From Channa striata (taxonomy: Eukaryota; Chordata; Actinopteri; Anabantiformes; Channidae): DNA of 64,000 bases. The notes below the pieces were generated by a model, which ran no database searches, was not told the origin of the DNA, and was given only the letters and a program-made list of their open reading frames with translations. Positions 42,597 through 54,469 of the stretch are shown in pieces. Positions within the stretch are counted from its first letter, which is position 1. Each line of letters starts with the position of its first letter. The stretch is taken from positions 6,333,705 to 6,397,704 of the forward strand of contig CM065176.1 in the NCBI GenBank assembly GCA_033026295.1, in the 5' to 3' direction. The position numbers and the translations under genes are program-made.

Positions 42597-43190
42597 ATAT
42601 ATATATATATATATACATATATATGTTTAAATATATTGTGATCGCCCCCCCCACACATTTTACCCCATCAAATCTTGCCCCCTTTGCAAAAAGTTTGGAC
42701 ACCCCTGCTATAAGACAAAGCTAATTTTCCATGTAATAATCATTGATTCCATCTATTCATCTAATCAGAACTCTCACATGTATGTTATAATGAGACAATA
42801 ACTATTACACACTGCAATCATGTTGCATTTTAACCTCCATAGGAGTTTGCACAGTAGAACAATTGTAATAATTTGCTTTGTTTTATAGTATGAGGTTTTG
42901 GGCTTCATGAAAAGACAAATCTATACTTGACTGTGTGTGATTAAACTGAACAAAGGATTTATTTTGATATATTTGCTAATATAACTTAGCTGAAGTTGTG
43001 AAAATTACTTTTTGTCGTTAATTCTCGCCTGTACCTTTTCAAACTATTTTTAAAGCGTGCACGTCTTTCCTGCCTGTTTTTGTCTTTGTTAGTATATATT
43101 CATATGCATACTAACATTTATTTATATTTTCTGTAGTTGTAGATTAATAAATCATTGAAAAGAACTGGTTCTGTGTTTGTCTTTTTTCAG

Positions 43191-43300
43191 AGAAACAGAC
43201 AGTCACTGAAACGGTAAAGAACTCATGACAAAGACTGATCTTGGGTCAAATTGTATTGTTTACTTAATTCTATTGTTACTGTGGACCATCGGCGGTTCAG
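43191..43300 (+). CDS. Signal-peptide-like exon, copy 4
   Basis: Same sequence, ATG (43225) and splice sites as copy 1. Confidence 0.45.
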
Positions 43301-44213
43301 GTAACATTTTTATCATAGCTTGGTTGAGCTTAAAAGACCTGGTGCCCCATTCCGAGGAAATTAATGCTTTTGCATTAATATCAAATTACCCAAGTCTCAT
43401 TAGATTGCAAAACAGGTGATTGCAATGGTCGCTCATTTTGGCTGAAGATGTCACAGGTTCACTTGCTGTAGCAAGCATCAAAGCATTTTACTCATTTAAT
43501 AACCTGAATCTCATGGTACAAACTGCAGTTTTAAATTTCATGACTTTTCTTTCTAAATGTTCAACAATATGAAATAAGTTGGAAATTGTTTAAGCTGTAG
43601 GTGTTTTGCTGGCTTCCTTCTTTTACGTACTTGTTTTTGTGTTTCCCACTTGTTACGTCACATTAATCTCCCAGAGGAACATGTCTAGTGACAGCTATTC
43701 TTCATTAGGTCTGTTTTTAGAATAGTCCCCGTGTTACCCCACCTTATGCTGTTATTGCTTTTATTCGATTGTAAATTTTTGCTTAGGTTTTTAATGGCTT
43801 TTAATGTTTTTGTTGAATTGATGGACATACTTAATGTTGGCTGCTTATGCATGTCTACTGTGAATCTGTGAGATTTGGGATGGATTACTCAAGTATGTAT
43901 GTATCCAAGTAATCTGGAGAAATAGGGCTATATATATGATTCAGCGCTATATAGTTGCATCTCATTGTACAAGTTGTCATTTTGGGGGGACTTTAATTTA
44001 CCAGGAGGACTTTACCATCTATTGTATTGCTCTGTTTAATATTTCAAGTTCATATTTTAAATCATTGATCAATACTACAGCAACAGTCAATGTCATGCAA
44101 AAATATTGACAACTACTGGTTACAGATACCTTGGGTGTAATCAGTAAGTGTGAAATAATTTGTAAATAAAAAATGTATTGTTTGTTGATACAGTGTTTTG
44201 GGTTCTGTTTTAG

Positions 44214-44283
44214 ACGAGCTGAGGAAGGTTGAGTATGGATGAGGCCTGATCAGCTGAAACACAATACAGATGAAAAGTTACAG
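44214..44283 (+). other. Conserved 70-bp non-coding exon, copy 4
   Basis: TTCTGTTTTAG acceptor and CAGGTAAGT donor intact. Confidence 0.5.
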
Positions 44284-44911
44284 GTAAGTGCAGCACAAAA
44301 CCTTTCCTCTCCCTTTTGTGGTGTAGCTGTATTCCTTCTTTCCACTTACTTAAGTCTTTAATTTTTTTCATCACATTTATGTTTACTTTTTTCCTTAATA
44401 AGAGTGTGTGAACTTATGCTCATAGTTGTTGACTTTGTGTTTTGGTGCTACTAACCAAAGTGAGAATCGTAGCACCAGACAAAAAAATTTTTCTCCTAAC
44501 TCATTCCAAGTGTCTGTCTGTGCCCTCCGGTCCTGTCAGGCTGAAGATGTCACAGGCTCACTTGCTACAGTTTATGACACTTTTGAACCTTTCTTCAAGT
44601 AATGTCACTAATAACAAAAGTAGTTTAAAGGCTTTAAAAGCAGAGGAATCAGCTGGCACACCTGGTATATGGAGAAATATATGTGTTGTCTCTTTGTAGG
44701 GAGCCAAGTAATTCAGTGTGATGTCCCTGTAGTGGTGAGTAATATTAGTCTGGTGTTTAGGAGGAAACACTCAGTCAGCTTGTTGTTTGTAGTGATGCTC
44801 TGTGACATATTCATAGACTAAATGTACGTGAAGTTGTGTTTTTCCCTGTTACATTAGTAAATATAGTGTACAGCACTTGAGTGGGTTTTGTGACCCGAGA
44901 AGTGAAGAACA

Positions 44912-44982
44912 GGGCTCGTCCGGGATTTGAACCGGGACCTCTCGCACCCGAAGTGAGAATCATACCCCTACACCAACGAGCC
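44912..44982 (-). pseudogene. tRNA-Pro(CGG), damaged
   Basis: 71 nt. One C of the T-stem/variable region is missing (GAACCGGGACC) and the D-arm has C for G (CACCAACG). The A-C mismatch of the 25161 copy is also present, and there is no close T4. It shares a recent ancestor with the 25161 gene and has decayed further. Confidence 0.8.
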
Positions 44983-45092
44983 CTGAAACGCAGTTTTTTG
45001 ACGTGTGTTTTTCTTTGCCATCAAGACCGGCGCTTAAACCTTGTCAGTAGTGACTGACTAGGACTGGGACTCTGCGTCTCATCTTGTTCAAT

Positions 45093-45107
45093 GGCGCCCT
45101 CTGCTGG
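45093..45107 (-). promoter_or_regulatory. CTCF-like site, 111 bp upstream of damaged tRNA-Pro
   Basis: Exact 15-base motif on the minus strand, conserved although the tRNA itself is damaged. Confidence 0.45.
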
Positions 45108-45114
45108 TCTAAAT

Positions 45115-45246
45115 TATGCTTCAACTTTGTGGATTTGGATGAATATGGTTTGTAGCACACAACTGTAATATATGTGCCAAGTGTTTGTTTAGTTATAAAT
45201 GACTACCGGGGCGAGATCCCGGGATACCAATTTGGAGTGAGAGCCA
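45115..45246 (+). pseudogene. Unrecognised cassette, 5' part
   Basis: Same arrangement as 25378-25498, with the TAG variant, joined to hAT fragment C. Confidence 0.3.
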
Positions 45247-45251
45247 TACTA

Positions 45252-45899
45252 TACCGCTGCCTTTGAGCCAGACCTGGCCTTTGTGCTGCAGTCCAGATCT
45301 CATTAATGCAGACAAGTCATTTGCCATTTACAATAAGTCTCTGAATTCATTTTTGTTAAGATCAAAATCGGTTATAAATTCAGACAAGTTGTCAGTTTTC
45401 ACTCCAGAATAAACTTTTAAAAGTGCAATTAACATTTATATTTACTGATATGTCATATTTCAAATGAGCCCTGCAATCGTGGATATGTCTATTGTTTGCT
45501 AATTTCTCTGTTAGTTTATTCAAAAGTTCTGTGAACATTGAACAGTCATGGTGATATGTTTCAGGTTTCAAATGTAATTTGCACTCAAATGTACAATTAC
45601 TTCTGTTTGGGAAAAAAAGTTAAGTGAATATTCAATTACATGTGATATGCATGTTCAAATGAACCAAAAGACATGCTTAAGACTGTTAAAATTAAAATAA
45701 GGCAAATGTGAAACACAGAATGGCTTGCTAAAATTTGTTTAAATATATTGTTTGTTTATATATATATATGTGTGTGTGTATATATATATATATGTATGTA
45801 TGTATGTTTAAATATATTGTGAACGTCAGCCAAGGTCGGCCCCCTCCACATTTTACCCCATCAAATGTAGCCCCTTTGCAAAAAGTTTGGACACCCCTG
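45252..45899 (+). mobile_element. hAT element fragment C
   Basis: Duplicate of fragment A with a shorter TA/TG tract (45756-45806); ends at TTTGGACACCCCTG. Confidence 0.75.
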
Positions 45900-46964
45900 C
45901 TGCACAGAGAGTCTGTGTTGTTTGGACACCCAGGTATTTCAAAGTGTCCACAATTTCAATGTCTGAGCCCTGGATAATCACCGGTGTGTGTGGAGGAGGG
46001 TTTCGTCTGAAGTCAAGCACTAACTCCTTTGTCCTACTGGTGTTCACGAACAAATAATTGTTCTCACAGGGTGAGACAGGGCCCGGTGCTGCAGGTAGGT
46101 GATGGCGTCGTCCACCCCGATGCCAGGTCGATAGGCAAACTGCAGCGGGTCCAGTGCTGAGCTCACCTGAGTGCGGAGGTAGCCGAGGATGATCCTCTCC
46201 ATAGCCTTCATCAGGTGAGAGGTTAAGGCGACAGGTCTGTAGTGGTTCGGCTCCATGGGATGTCGTACTTTTGGAACCGGAACAAGACAGGAAGTCCGCC
46301 ACAGCACGGGTACTTTCTCCAGTCTAAGGCTCAGGTTGAATAGTGACAGAACATCATCACTGAGCTGGTCTGCAGACTCCCTGAGGAGCCTGGAGCTGAT
46401 GTTGTCAGGGCCTGTGGTCTTCCTGGCCTTAGTCTTCCTTAACTCTCTTCTAACCTGGTCCACAGTGAGGCAGAGGGGGGTGGGCGGTGACTGGTCTGGA
46501 GCTGTGGGTTGTTGGGAGCTCTCTGTGACTGGGGGAGAAAGGGCAGAGTGGTCTGCATGGAGCTGAGGTGTGAGGAGCTGCAGCTGGGAGGAGACGACTG
46601 AACTGGAGCGGTGTGAGGAGGATGCTGTGTGAATCGGGCCTGGGGACCGGGCAGAATCAAATCTTTTAAAGAACAGATTTAATTCATTTGCCCAGGTCTG
46701 GTCACCCGTCGCCTGTCGACCATCCCCACCCTCACCATGGGATGTGTTTCAGTCCTCTCCACACCTCACAATGTTCTGCTCCAGACGGTGCTCCAGTTTC
46801 TTCCTGTAGCTGTCCTTGCACCTCCTGATTTTGAATTTTAATTCCCCCTGCACTCTGCCCAGCTCCTCCGTGTCCCCAAAGAGAAAGGCCCTCTTCTTTT
46901 CATTCAGCAGGGCCTTCAGCTCAGGGCCCACCCAGGGCTTGTTGTTGGGAAAACACCGTACTTG
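45900..46964 (-). mobile_element. CR1/Rex1-like LINE fragment (family 2), copy 2
   Basis: As at 26159, with an extra upstream block (46931 to 46749: MGPELKALLNEKKRAFLFGD then ELKFKIRRCKDSYRKKLEHR) from the region between endonuclease and RT. Ends at ACACCGTACTTGATGG, where unit sequence resumes. Confidence 0.8.
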
Positions 46965-47250
46965 ATGGACATACTTAATATTGGCTGCTTATGCATGTCT
47001 ACTGTGAATCTGTGAGATTTGGGATGGATTACTCAAGTATCTATGGACCAAGTAATCTGGAGAAGTAGGGCTATATTTGTTCAGCGCTTTATAGTTGCAT
47101 CTCATTGTATAAGTTGTCATTTTGGGGGGACTTTAATTCACCAGGAGGACTTTACCATCTATTGTAATGCTCTGTTTAATATTTCAAGTTCATTTTTTGT
47201 TGATACAGTGGTTCAGGTTTGTTGATACAGTGTTTTGGGTTCTGTTTTAG

Positions 47251-47320
47251 TCGAGCTGAGGAAGGTTGAGTATGGATGAGGCCTGATCAGCTGAAACACA
47301 ATACAGATAAAAAGTTACAG
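47251..47320 (+). other. Conserved 70-bp non-coding exon, copy 5
   Basis: First base changed (TCGAGC for ACGAGC); length and both splice sites kept. Confidence 0.5.
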
Positions 47321-47879
47321 GTAAGTGCAGTACAAAACCTCTCCTCTCCCATTTTTTGGTGTAGCTGTATTCCTTCTTTCCACTTGCTTAAGTCTTTAAC
47401 TTTTTTCATCACATTTATGTTTTCTGTTTTCCTTAATAAGAGTGTGTGAACTTATACTCGTAGTTGTTGACTTTGTGTTTTGGTGCAACGGACCAAAGTG
47501 AGAATCATATCACCAGAAAAAAAAATTGTACAATTTTTTCTACAAAAAAAAAAATTCTCCTAACTTATTACAACTGTGTGTCTGTGCCCTCCGGTGCTGA
47601 GATTAAACTTTGGAAATTGTTCTGGGGTCCATGTGTTGTCTGTTCATAGGGAGCCAAATAATTCAGTGTGATGTCCCTGTAGTGGTGAGAAATATTAGTC
47701 AGGTGTTTAGGAGGAAACACTCCGTCAGCTTGTTGTTTGTGTGTTTGTGAAGTTGTAGTGATGCTCTGTGACATATTCATAGACTAAGTGTATGTGAAGT
47801 TGTGTTTTTCCCTGTTCCATTAGTAAATATAGTGTACAGCACTTGAGTGAGTTTTTGTGACCCCCAGAAGTGCAAAAGA

Positions 47880-47951
47880 GGGCTCGTCCGGGATTTGAAC
47901 CCGGGACCTCTCGCACCCAAAGCGAGAATCATACCCCTAGACCAACGAGCC
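47880..47951 (-). tRNA. tRNA-Pro(TGG), copy 2
   Basis: 72 nt, same body as the 36906 gene; T4 terminator present. Likely functional. Confidence 0.95.
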
Positions 47952-48059
47952 TTGATTTGCAGGTTTTCACATGTGTTTTTCTTTGCCATCAAGACCGACG
48001 CTCAAACCTTGTCAGTGGTGATGTGGCAAACTGGGACTGTGCGTCTCATCTTGTCCAAT

Positions 48060-48074
48060 GGCGCCCTCTGCTGG
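48060..48074 (-). promoter_or_regulatory. CTCF-like site, 109 bp upstream of tRNA-Pro(TGG) copy 2
   Basis: Exact 15-base motif on the minus strand. Confidence 0.45.
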
Positions 48075-48225
48075 TCCAAATTATGCTTCACCTTTGTGGA
48101 TTTGGATGGATATGTTTCAGTGAAGATGCATGAGTAGACTGGAACATAACAGCCTCCTATGTTTCCATGTTTGTACTATAGCTTCCCTTCTTTACAGCAT
48201 TTGTCATTTGGACTGTTGTCCTCAG

Positions 48226-48257
48226 TCCGGACACAGTTTGTTAATGCGGTTTCTGAA
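48226..48257 (+). pseudogene. CARD exon, truncated 5' end, copy 2
   Basis: VRTQFVNAVSE followed by the same break and hairpin as at 11434. Confidence 0.7.
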
Positions 48258-48266
48258 CATTTATGT

Positions 48267-48295
48267 TTGGCAGAGTCTGTATGTGACTCTGCCAA
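48267..48295. other. Perfect 11-bp hairpin, second copy
   Basis: Identical to 11475-11503. Confidence 0.7.
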
Positions 48296-48299
48296 TCAT

Positions 48300-48325
48300 A
48301 GAATCATACCCTAGACCAACAAGCC
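48300..48325 (-). pseudogene. tRNA-Pro 5' half next to the gap
   Basis: nt 1-27 of tRNA-Pro, one C shorter than at 11508. The matching 3' half would lie in the N gap if the permuted arrangement is shared. Confidence 0.65.
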
Positions 48326-48348
48326 TTGATTTGCAGGTTTTCACATGT

Positions 48349-48448
48349 NNNNNNNNNNNNNNNNNNNNNNNNNNNNNNNNNNNNNNNNNNNNNNNNNNNN
48401 NNNNNNNNNNNNNNNNNNNNNNNNNNNNNNNNNNNNNNNNNNNNNNNN
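48349..48448. other. Assembly gap, 100 N
   Basis: Exactly 100 N, the usual placeholder for a gap of unknown size. The left edge is inside the permuted-tRNA block, the right edge inside the block at 22341/38271. Confidence 0.95.
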
Positions 48449-48654
48449 GACACAGCATTGAAATATGGGTAAATATATGTCATGCCATTAGCCTCTGACT
48501 TTGGCTGTGTCTGCTGTCACTGCTGGGCCGAACTCGCCGACTAGCATGTTTTTTAATCCTTTCTGGGCTCAGTTTGTTGAGAAAAGGCAAAGTGTTGTTG
48601 TTTTAGTTTATTTTTTTTTAAACAAAACAGTTTGTTTATTTTTTAAAACAAAAA

Positions 48655-48851
48655 CAGGGTCTTCCTAAAACCTCCGGGGGAACTGTTGAACCACTGCGCT
48701 GCCCTGTCCCAGGCAGAAAAACTTGTCCGGACAGAGGGGGACTGGACGCCGTCCCGCCAGCAGCGCTTAGGGAAGCTGGTGGTGCCGTTTGGCCACTATG
48801 AACATGCAACTTTCCAGTGGCTTGTGTCAAATGAGGTGGGATCCATGAAGT
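48655..48851 (+). pseudogene. Possible ExoX C-terminal-like fragment, copy 3
   Basis: Frame QQRLGKLVVPFGHYEHATFQ then WLVSNEVGSMK and a stop. Confidence 0.3.
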
Positions 48852-48904
48852 AGTGAGTGTATTTAATTTGGGTGGCATGCTTGAAATAAGTCATGTGTGT
48901 ACGG

Positions 48905-49832
48905 CAGGGATGTCCAAAGTCCGGCCCGGGGGCCAAATGCGGCCCGTGGTCAAATTTCATCCGGCCCTCAGCAATGTCAGTGCGCAAACGAGGAGTTGCG
49001 CATCAGATATTTCATCTCTGCCTGAAGAGTTCGGACAACGCGTCCGGGATTTTGCAGCTATCGAGAAGGAGATCGCTGTTTTTTCCTCGCCTTTTTCCGT
49101 GGACACTGATGATGTTCCAGACCATTTGCAGCTGGAGCCCATTGAGCTGCCGTGTGACGCCGAGAGCCGCAGTCGGCACCAGCAGCTTTCTCTCGCCAAC
49201 TTTTACCGACAGCTGGATGAGGAGGTTTCGAGAGATTTGAGCGTTTGCTAAGAAAATGCTGAGCTTGTTTGGGTCGACGTATTTGTGTGAGAAGACATTC
49301 TGAACTTAAATAAGAGCCGTGTGAGGACACGGCTGACGGACTCTCACCTGCGAGACACCTTGCGCATCAATACCGCTGCCTTTGAGCCAGACCTGGCCTT
49401 TGTGCTGCAGTCCAGATCTCATTAATGCAGTCATTTGCCATTTACAATAAGTCTCTGAATTCATTTTTGTTAAGATCAAAATCCGTTATAAATTCAGACA
49501 AGTTGTCAGTTTTTTAAAAGTTCAATTAAGATTCATATTTACTGATATGTCATATTTCAAATGAGCCCTGCAATCGTGGATATGTCTATTGTTTTCTAGT
49601 TTATTCAAAAGTTCTGTGAACATTGAACAGTCATGGTGATATGTTTCAGGTTTCAAATGTAATTTGCACTCAAAAGTACAATTACTTCTGTTTGGGAAAA
49701 AAAGTTAAGTGAATATTCAATTACATGTGATATGCATGTTCAAATGAACCAAAAGACTGTTAAAATTAAAATAAGGCAAATGTGAAACACAGAATGGCTT
49801 GCTAAAATTTGTTTAAATATATTGTTTGTTTG

Positions 49833-49878
<46 letters not shown>

Positions 49879-49983
49879 TATGTATGTATGTTTAAATATA
49901 TTGTGAACGTCAGCCAAGGTCGGCCCCCTGCATATTTTACCCCATCAAATGTAGCCCCTTTGCAAAAAGTTTGGACACCCCTG
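48905..49983 (+). mobile_element. hAT element D, both ends present
   Basis: Left end CAGGGATGTCCAAAGTCCGG and right end TTTGGACACCCCTG; transposase C-terminal codons at 48970-49425, AT-rich interior and TA/TG tract (49834-49891). It is the uninterrupted version of element B. It encodes no full transposase. Confidence 0.85.
48970..49425 (+). pseudogene. hAT transposase C-terminus, copy 2
   Basis: Same domain and same frame breaks as 38791-39246 (EEFGQRVRDFAAIEKEIAVF, FAKKMLSLFGSTYLCEKTF, LTDSHLRDTLRINTAAFEPD). Confidence 0.75.
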
Positions 49984-51018
49984 CTGTACAGAGAGTCTGT
50001 GTTGTTTGGACACCCAGGTATTTCAAGGTGTCCACAATTTCAATGTGTGAGCCTTGGATAATCACCGGTGTGTGTGGAGGAGGGTTTCGTCTGAAGTCAA
50101 GCACTAACTCTTTTGTCCTACTGGTGTTCACGAACAAATAATTGTTCTCACAGGGTGAGACAGGGCCCGGTGCTGAAGGTAGGTGATGGCGTCGTCCACC
50201 CCGATGCCAGGTCGATAGGCACCTGCAGCGGGTCCAGTGCTGAGCTCACCTGAGTGCGGAGGTAGCCGAGAATGATCCTCTCCATAGCCTTCATCAGGTG
50301 GGAGGTTAAGGCAACAGGTCTGTAGTGGTTCGGCTCCATGGGATGTCGTACTTTTGGAACCGGAACCAGACAGGAAGTCCGCCACAGCACGGGTACTTTC
50401 TCCAGTCTAAGGCTCAGGTTGAATAGTGACAGAACAATCTCTGCACACTCCCTGAGGAGCCTGGAGCTGATGTTGTCAGGGCCTGTGGTCTTCCTGGCCT
50501 TAGTCTTCCTTAACTCTCTTCTAACCTGGTCCACAGTGAGGCAGAGGGGGGTGGGCGGTGACTGGTCTGGAGCTGTGGGTTGTTGGGACCTCTCTGTGAC
50601 TGGGGGAGGAGGGGCAGAGTGGTCTGCATGGAGCTGAGGTGTGAGGAGCTGCAGCTGGGAGGAGACGAATGGACTGGAGAGGTGTGAGGAATGGGGACTG
50701 GGCAGAATCAAATCTGTTAAAGAACAAGTTTAATTCATTTGTCCAGGTCTGGTCACCCGAGGCCTGTCGACCATCCCCACCCTCACCATGGGATGTGTTT
50801 CAGTCCTCTCCACACCTCACGGACGTTGTTCTGCTCCAGACGGTGCTCCAGTTTCTTCCTGTAGCTGTCCTTGCATCTCCTGATTTTGAATTTTAATTCC
50901 CCCTGCACTCTGCCCAGCTCCTCCGTGTCCCCAAAGAGAAAGGCCCTCTTCTTTTCATTCAGCAGGGCCTTCAGCTCAGGGCCCACCCAGGGCTTGTTGT
51001 TGGGAAAACACCGTACTT
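49984..51018 (-). mobile_element. CR1/Rex1-like LINE fragment (family 2), copy 3
   Basis: Same structure as the 45900 copy, with a short internal deletion near 50440 (LRECAE for LRESADQL) and a one-base loss at 50220 (GGCACCTGC) that breaks the frame. Confidence 0.8.
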
Positions 51019-51369
51019 GATGGACATACTTAATGTTGGCTGCTTATGCATGTCTACTGTGAACCAAGTAATCTGGAGAAATAAGGATATATTTGTTCAG
51101 CGCTATAAAGTTGCATCTCATTGTACAAGTTGTCATTTTGGGGGGACTTTAATTCAACAGGAGGACTTTACCATCTATTGTATTGCTCTGTTTAACATTT
51201 CAAGTTCATATTTTAAATCATTGATCAATACTACAGCAACAGTCAATGTCATGCAAAAATATTGACAACTACTGGTTACAGATACCTTGGGTGTAATTAG
51301 TAAGTGTGAAATAATTTGCAATTAAAAATGTATTGTTTGTTGATACAGTGTTTCTGGGTTCTGTTTTAG

Positions 51370-51439
51370 ACGAGCTGAGGAAGGTTGAGTATGGATGAGG
51401 CCCGATCAGCTGAAACACAATACAGATGAAAAGTTACAG
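51370..51439 (+). other. Conserved 70-bp non-coding exon, copy 6
   Basis: Both splice sites intact. Confidence 0.5.
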
Positions 51440-51987
51440 GTAAGTGCAGCACAAAACCTCTCCTCTCCCTTTTGTGGTGTAGCTGTATTCCTTCTTTCCA
51501 CTTACGTCTTTAATTTTTTTCATCACATTTATGTTTACTTTTTTCCTTAATAAGAGTGTGTGAACTTATGCTCATAGTTGTTGACTTTGTGTTTTGGTGC
51601 AACTGACTAAAGTGAGAATCGTAGCACCAGACAAAAAAAACTGTTCTCCTAACTCATTCCAAGTGTCTGTCTGTGCCCTCCGGTCCTGAGATTAAACCAT
51701 GGAAATTGATCTGGGGTCCATGTGTTGTCTGTTTATAGGGAGCCAAATAATTCAGTGTGATGTCCCTGTAGTGGTGGGTAATATTAGTCATTAATATTAA
51801 TATTAGTCAGGTGTTTAGGAGGAAACACTCAGTCAGCTTTTTGTTTGTGTGTTTGTGAAGTTGTAGTGATGCTCTGTGATGTATTCGTAGACTAAGTGTA
51901 TGTGAAGTTGTGTTTTTCCCTGTTCCATTAGTAAATATAGTGTACAGCACTTGAGTGAGTTTTTGTGACTCCCAGAAGTGCAAAAGA

Positions 51988-52059
51988 GGGCTCGTCCGGG
52001 ATTTGAACCCGGGACCTCTCGCACCCTAAGCGAGAATCATACCCCTAGACCAACGAGCC
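51988..52059 (-). tRNA. tRNA-Pro(AGG), copy 4
   Basis: 72 nt, perfect body, T4 terminator present. The downstream flank AGAGGG is that of the TGG genes, so the AGG anticodon sits in a TGG-type flank. Confidence 0.95.
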
Positions 52060-52167
52060 TTGAGTCGCAGTTTTTTACATGTGTTTTTCTTTGCGATCAA
52101 GACCGGCGCTTAAACCTTGTCAGTGGTGATGTGGCAAACTGGGACTCTGCGTCTCATCTTGTCCAAT

Positions 52168-52182
52168 GGCGCCCTCTGCTGG
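52168..52182 (-). promoter_or_regulatory. CTCF-like site, 109 bp upstream of tRNA-Pro copy 4
   Basis: Exact 15-base motif on the minus strand. Confidence 0.45.
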
Positions 52183-52195
52183 TCCAAATTATGCT

Positions 52196-52655
52196 TCACC
52201 TTTGTGGATTTGGATCAATATGGTTTGTAGCACACACCTGTAATATATGAACCAAGTGTTTGTTTAGTTATAAATGACTACCGGGGCGAGATCCCGGGAT
52301 ACCAATTTGGAGGTAGAGCCATGCTTCCCATACAACACAGGGATGTTACGTACAGGAACATGCTGGTCTCTCATCAGCCTGAGTGGGACCCTGTGTCCTG
52401 GACCCTTAAAAATCAAGGACTTTGGGATGTTGTGCACTTTCTCCACTTCAAATCAGCCATGGGGAAATTGTGGACAAATTGGTGGAAATTTAAAAAGGAA
52501 AAATTTGTTTAGTTTACATGGAGGAGCTGAGACAGGCTCTGGTTGGTTTAGATGATACTTTTTGCAGTTCTTACTATCCACTGCAGTCTGTTCTTGTCCC
52601 ATTTGGTGGCTGCTCCAAACAAGACTGTGATGGAGGGGCAGATGTGTATTTCTAA
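52196..52655 (+). pseudogene. Unrecognised cassette, complete without copia
   Basis: This is the paralogous copy without the copia insertion: DYRGEIPGYQFGGRAMLPIQ, then HRDVTYRNMLVSHQPEWDPV, VVHFLHFKSAMGKLWTNWWK. Two frame differences (a TAG early, and a shorter A run at AAAAAGGAAAAATTTG) prevent one continuous reading. Confidence 0.4.
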
Positions 52656-53086
52656 AGGCAATTTCAAATCACAAGAGCTGCATCCATCTCTTCCAAATCC
52701 ATGATGCAATGCATCATCTAACTCAGTGGTGTAGTGCCCCTTCTCTATATCCCAGTGCAGATATTTGCAAATGCATGGAGTATTTCATCCAATAAATGCA
52801 GTTACATGAAGCGTATTTGCATAACGTTGGATGAAAAACATCGAAGTTAACCTTTTTTTTGCATAGTTAATATTGCATTAGACAGATATAAGCTAGGCAA
52901 CAGAAAGTTTGGAAATAATTGATGTACACCACAAACAGCTCAAGTTAACACAGTAGCAGATATTTGTCTGGACAGGTGCGTCTATGGGGAGATGATGACA
53001 GGAATGTTTGGTTTAAATGCTCTGACTTTATCTCAGACTCAAATCTGATTAAGAGAGTTAACATCTGTGTTTTTTCCCGCCATCAG

Positions 53087-53155
53087 GCGACTCTGACGTC
53101 AAACACAGCAAACACAAAGTCTGATGAGTCTGAGGATGACACAAAGTTAATGAAG
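53087..53155 (+). other. Acidic exon-like segment, 69-bp version, copy 2
   Basis: As at 20604; splice sites intact, and here followed at the usual distance by a FIIND piece. Confidence 0.4.
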
Positions 53156-53871
53156 GTGAGAGAAAAACCACTGTGTCCCGATAATACAGCCAGATTTACA
53201 GTAATGAACACACGGACTACCTGTGTGTTCTACCCCCGTCTCTGTGGAACCAGTGAAGAGGTCCTCAGTGTCCAACAAATCAAAATGTACTTTCGTAGTG
53301 AGAGCTGATAATTCAACAAAACTGTAAACCACAAAGTCAATCTGTATCTTAAATTTGTAATTGACAGATTTGGAGCCATAAAGTTAGAATGCACCAAAAC
53401 AGAACATCTGAATGAACTATAAAACCACAGAAAACTGTATCAGATCTTTACGGGCTTCAAGTCTGAATGAACTATAAAAGAAATGTATCATAAAATCACT
53501 GATGTAGTTCCGTTCTGAATTCCAGCCTCCATCGAGCTTCATGCCTAAAGTACAAACTGAGTCTGGACACGTAACATACAGGTGATCATAGAATATATTG
53601 GTCATCATCTTCAACTCGTTTCCCTGTTTGTCAGTCTGTCATTTTCAGTAACGTTTTCTCCACAAGTCCAGTAAGTCAGTAAGATTCTCCTCAACTGTTT
53701 TCATCAACATATGTATTTTCTGACTTAGACTTGATTTAAAAACTAAGTGGTTTCTGTTGTTTTACAGTTTCAGTGGAGTCTGATGTGCGATGAGATCAAC
53801 GTTTTGTTTAGTTTTTTTGCTTTTTAAATTAAAACATTGATAAGGTCATTCAGCTCTTCTTTGTCCTTCAG

Positions 53872-54061
53872 GTTCAGGTGTCCTAGTCCAGGTGTGTTCC
53901 ACTGTACTATGACTGGACTGGTGTTTGTTATGGCACAGGAGGCAGAGCTCATGTACAGGACCGTCCAATGGGATGAGAGCCTCCTCCAGTCAGCTGACAA
54001 AATACCTGCAGGGCCGCTGTTTGACGATGCATTAGACTGTCTGACTAAAAGAAAAGGCTAA
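53872..54061 (+). pseudogene. FIIND (ZU5) fragment, copy 3
   Basis: Same start and same break after GPLF (DDALDCLTKRKG, stop) as 10993. No CARD exon follows; after the CTCF-like site the sequence passes to the inverted cassette. Confidence 0.75.
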
Positions 54062-54146
54062 AATAAACAGACACGTAATGTTAAAGTAGATTTAAAAATG
54101 TAAACTGATGTGGCAAACTGGGACTCTGCTTCTCATCTTGTCCAAT

Positions 54147-54161
54147 GGCGCCCTCGGCTGG
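54147..54161 (-). promoter_or_regulatory. CTCF-like site, variant
   Basis: GGCGCCCTCGGCTGG, one base off the motif in other units (A to C in the AGAGG core on the minus strand). Confidence 0.3.
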
Positions 54162-54469
54162 TCCAAATTATGCCTCACCTTTGTGGATTTGGATGAATAT
54201 GCTTTAGTGGAGATGCATGAGTAGACTGGAACATAACAGCCTCCTATGTTTCCATGTTTGTAGTATAGCTTCCCTTGTTTACAGCATTACTGTTAACTTG
54301 GGTCTGATTTTTACAATATTCATAAGGTGATTAAAGCATGACTGAACTAGTTATGGGATTCTCATAGGATCATCACAGCATCTGTAACTGTCTCTTACTG
54401 TATTTTATTGCATGTCTCATCTCTGCAATCAGCTGAGCTTTATCATCCTGAAAGTGATGAAACAAATCC

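Larger units (their letters stand above)
38726..42707 (+). mobile_element. hAT element B, split by an R4-type LINE
   Basis: Left end CAGGGATGGCCAAAGTCCGG, then transposase C-terminal codons, the AT-rich interior, a TA tract containing the LINE at 39734-42596, and the right end TTTGGACACCCCTG at 42707. No clear 8-bp target duplication was found (TGTACGG before, CTATAAGA after). Confidence 0.8.
42712..44283. repeat. Accessory unit left half, copy 3 (partial)
   Basis: Corresponds to about 7210-8792; the tRNA-Pro end and first spacer were replaced by the hAT/R4 insertion. The intron-like spacers hold no recognised gene. Confidence 0.8.

Noticed and set aside
48130..48498. Open frame running through the N gap
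   Set aside because: Created by untranslated N codons; the left side is CARD relic and tRNA sequence.
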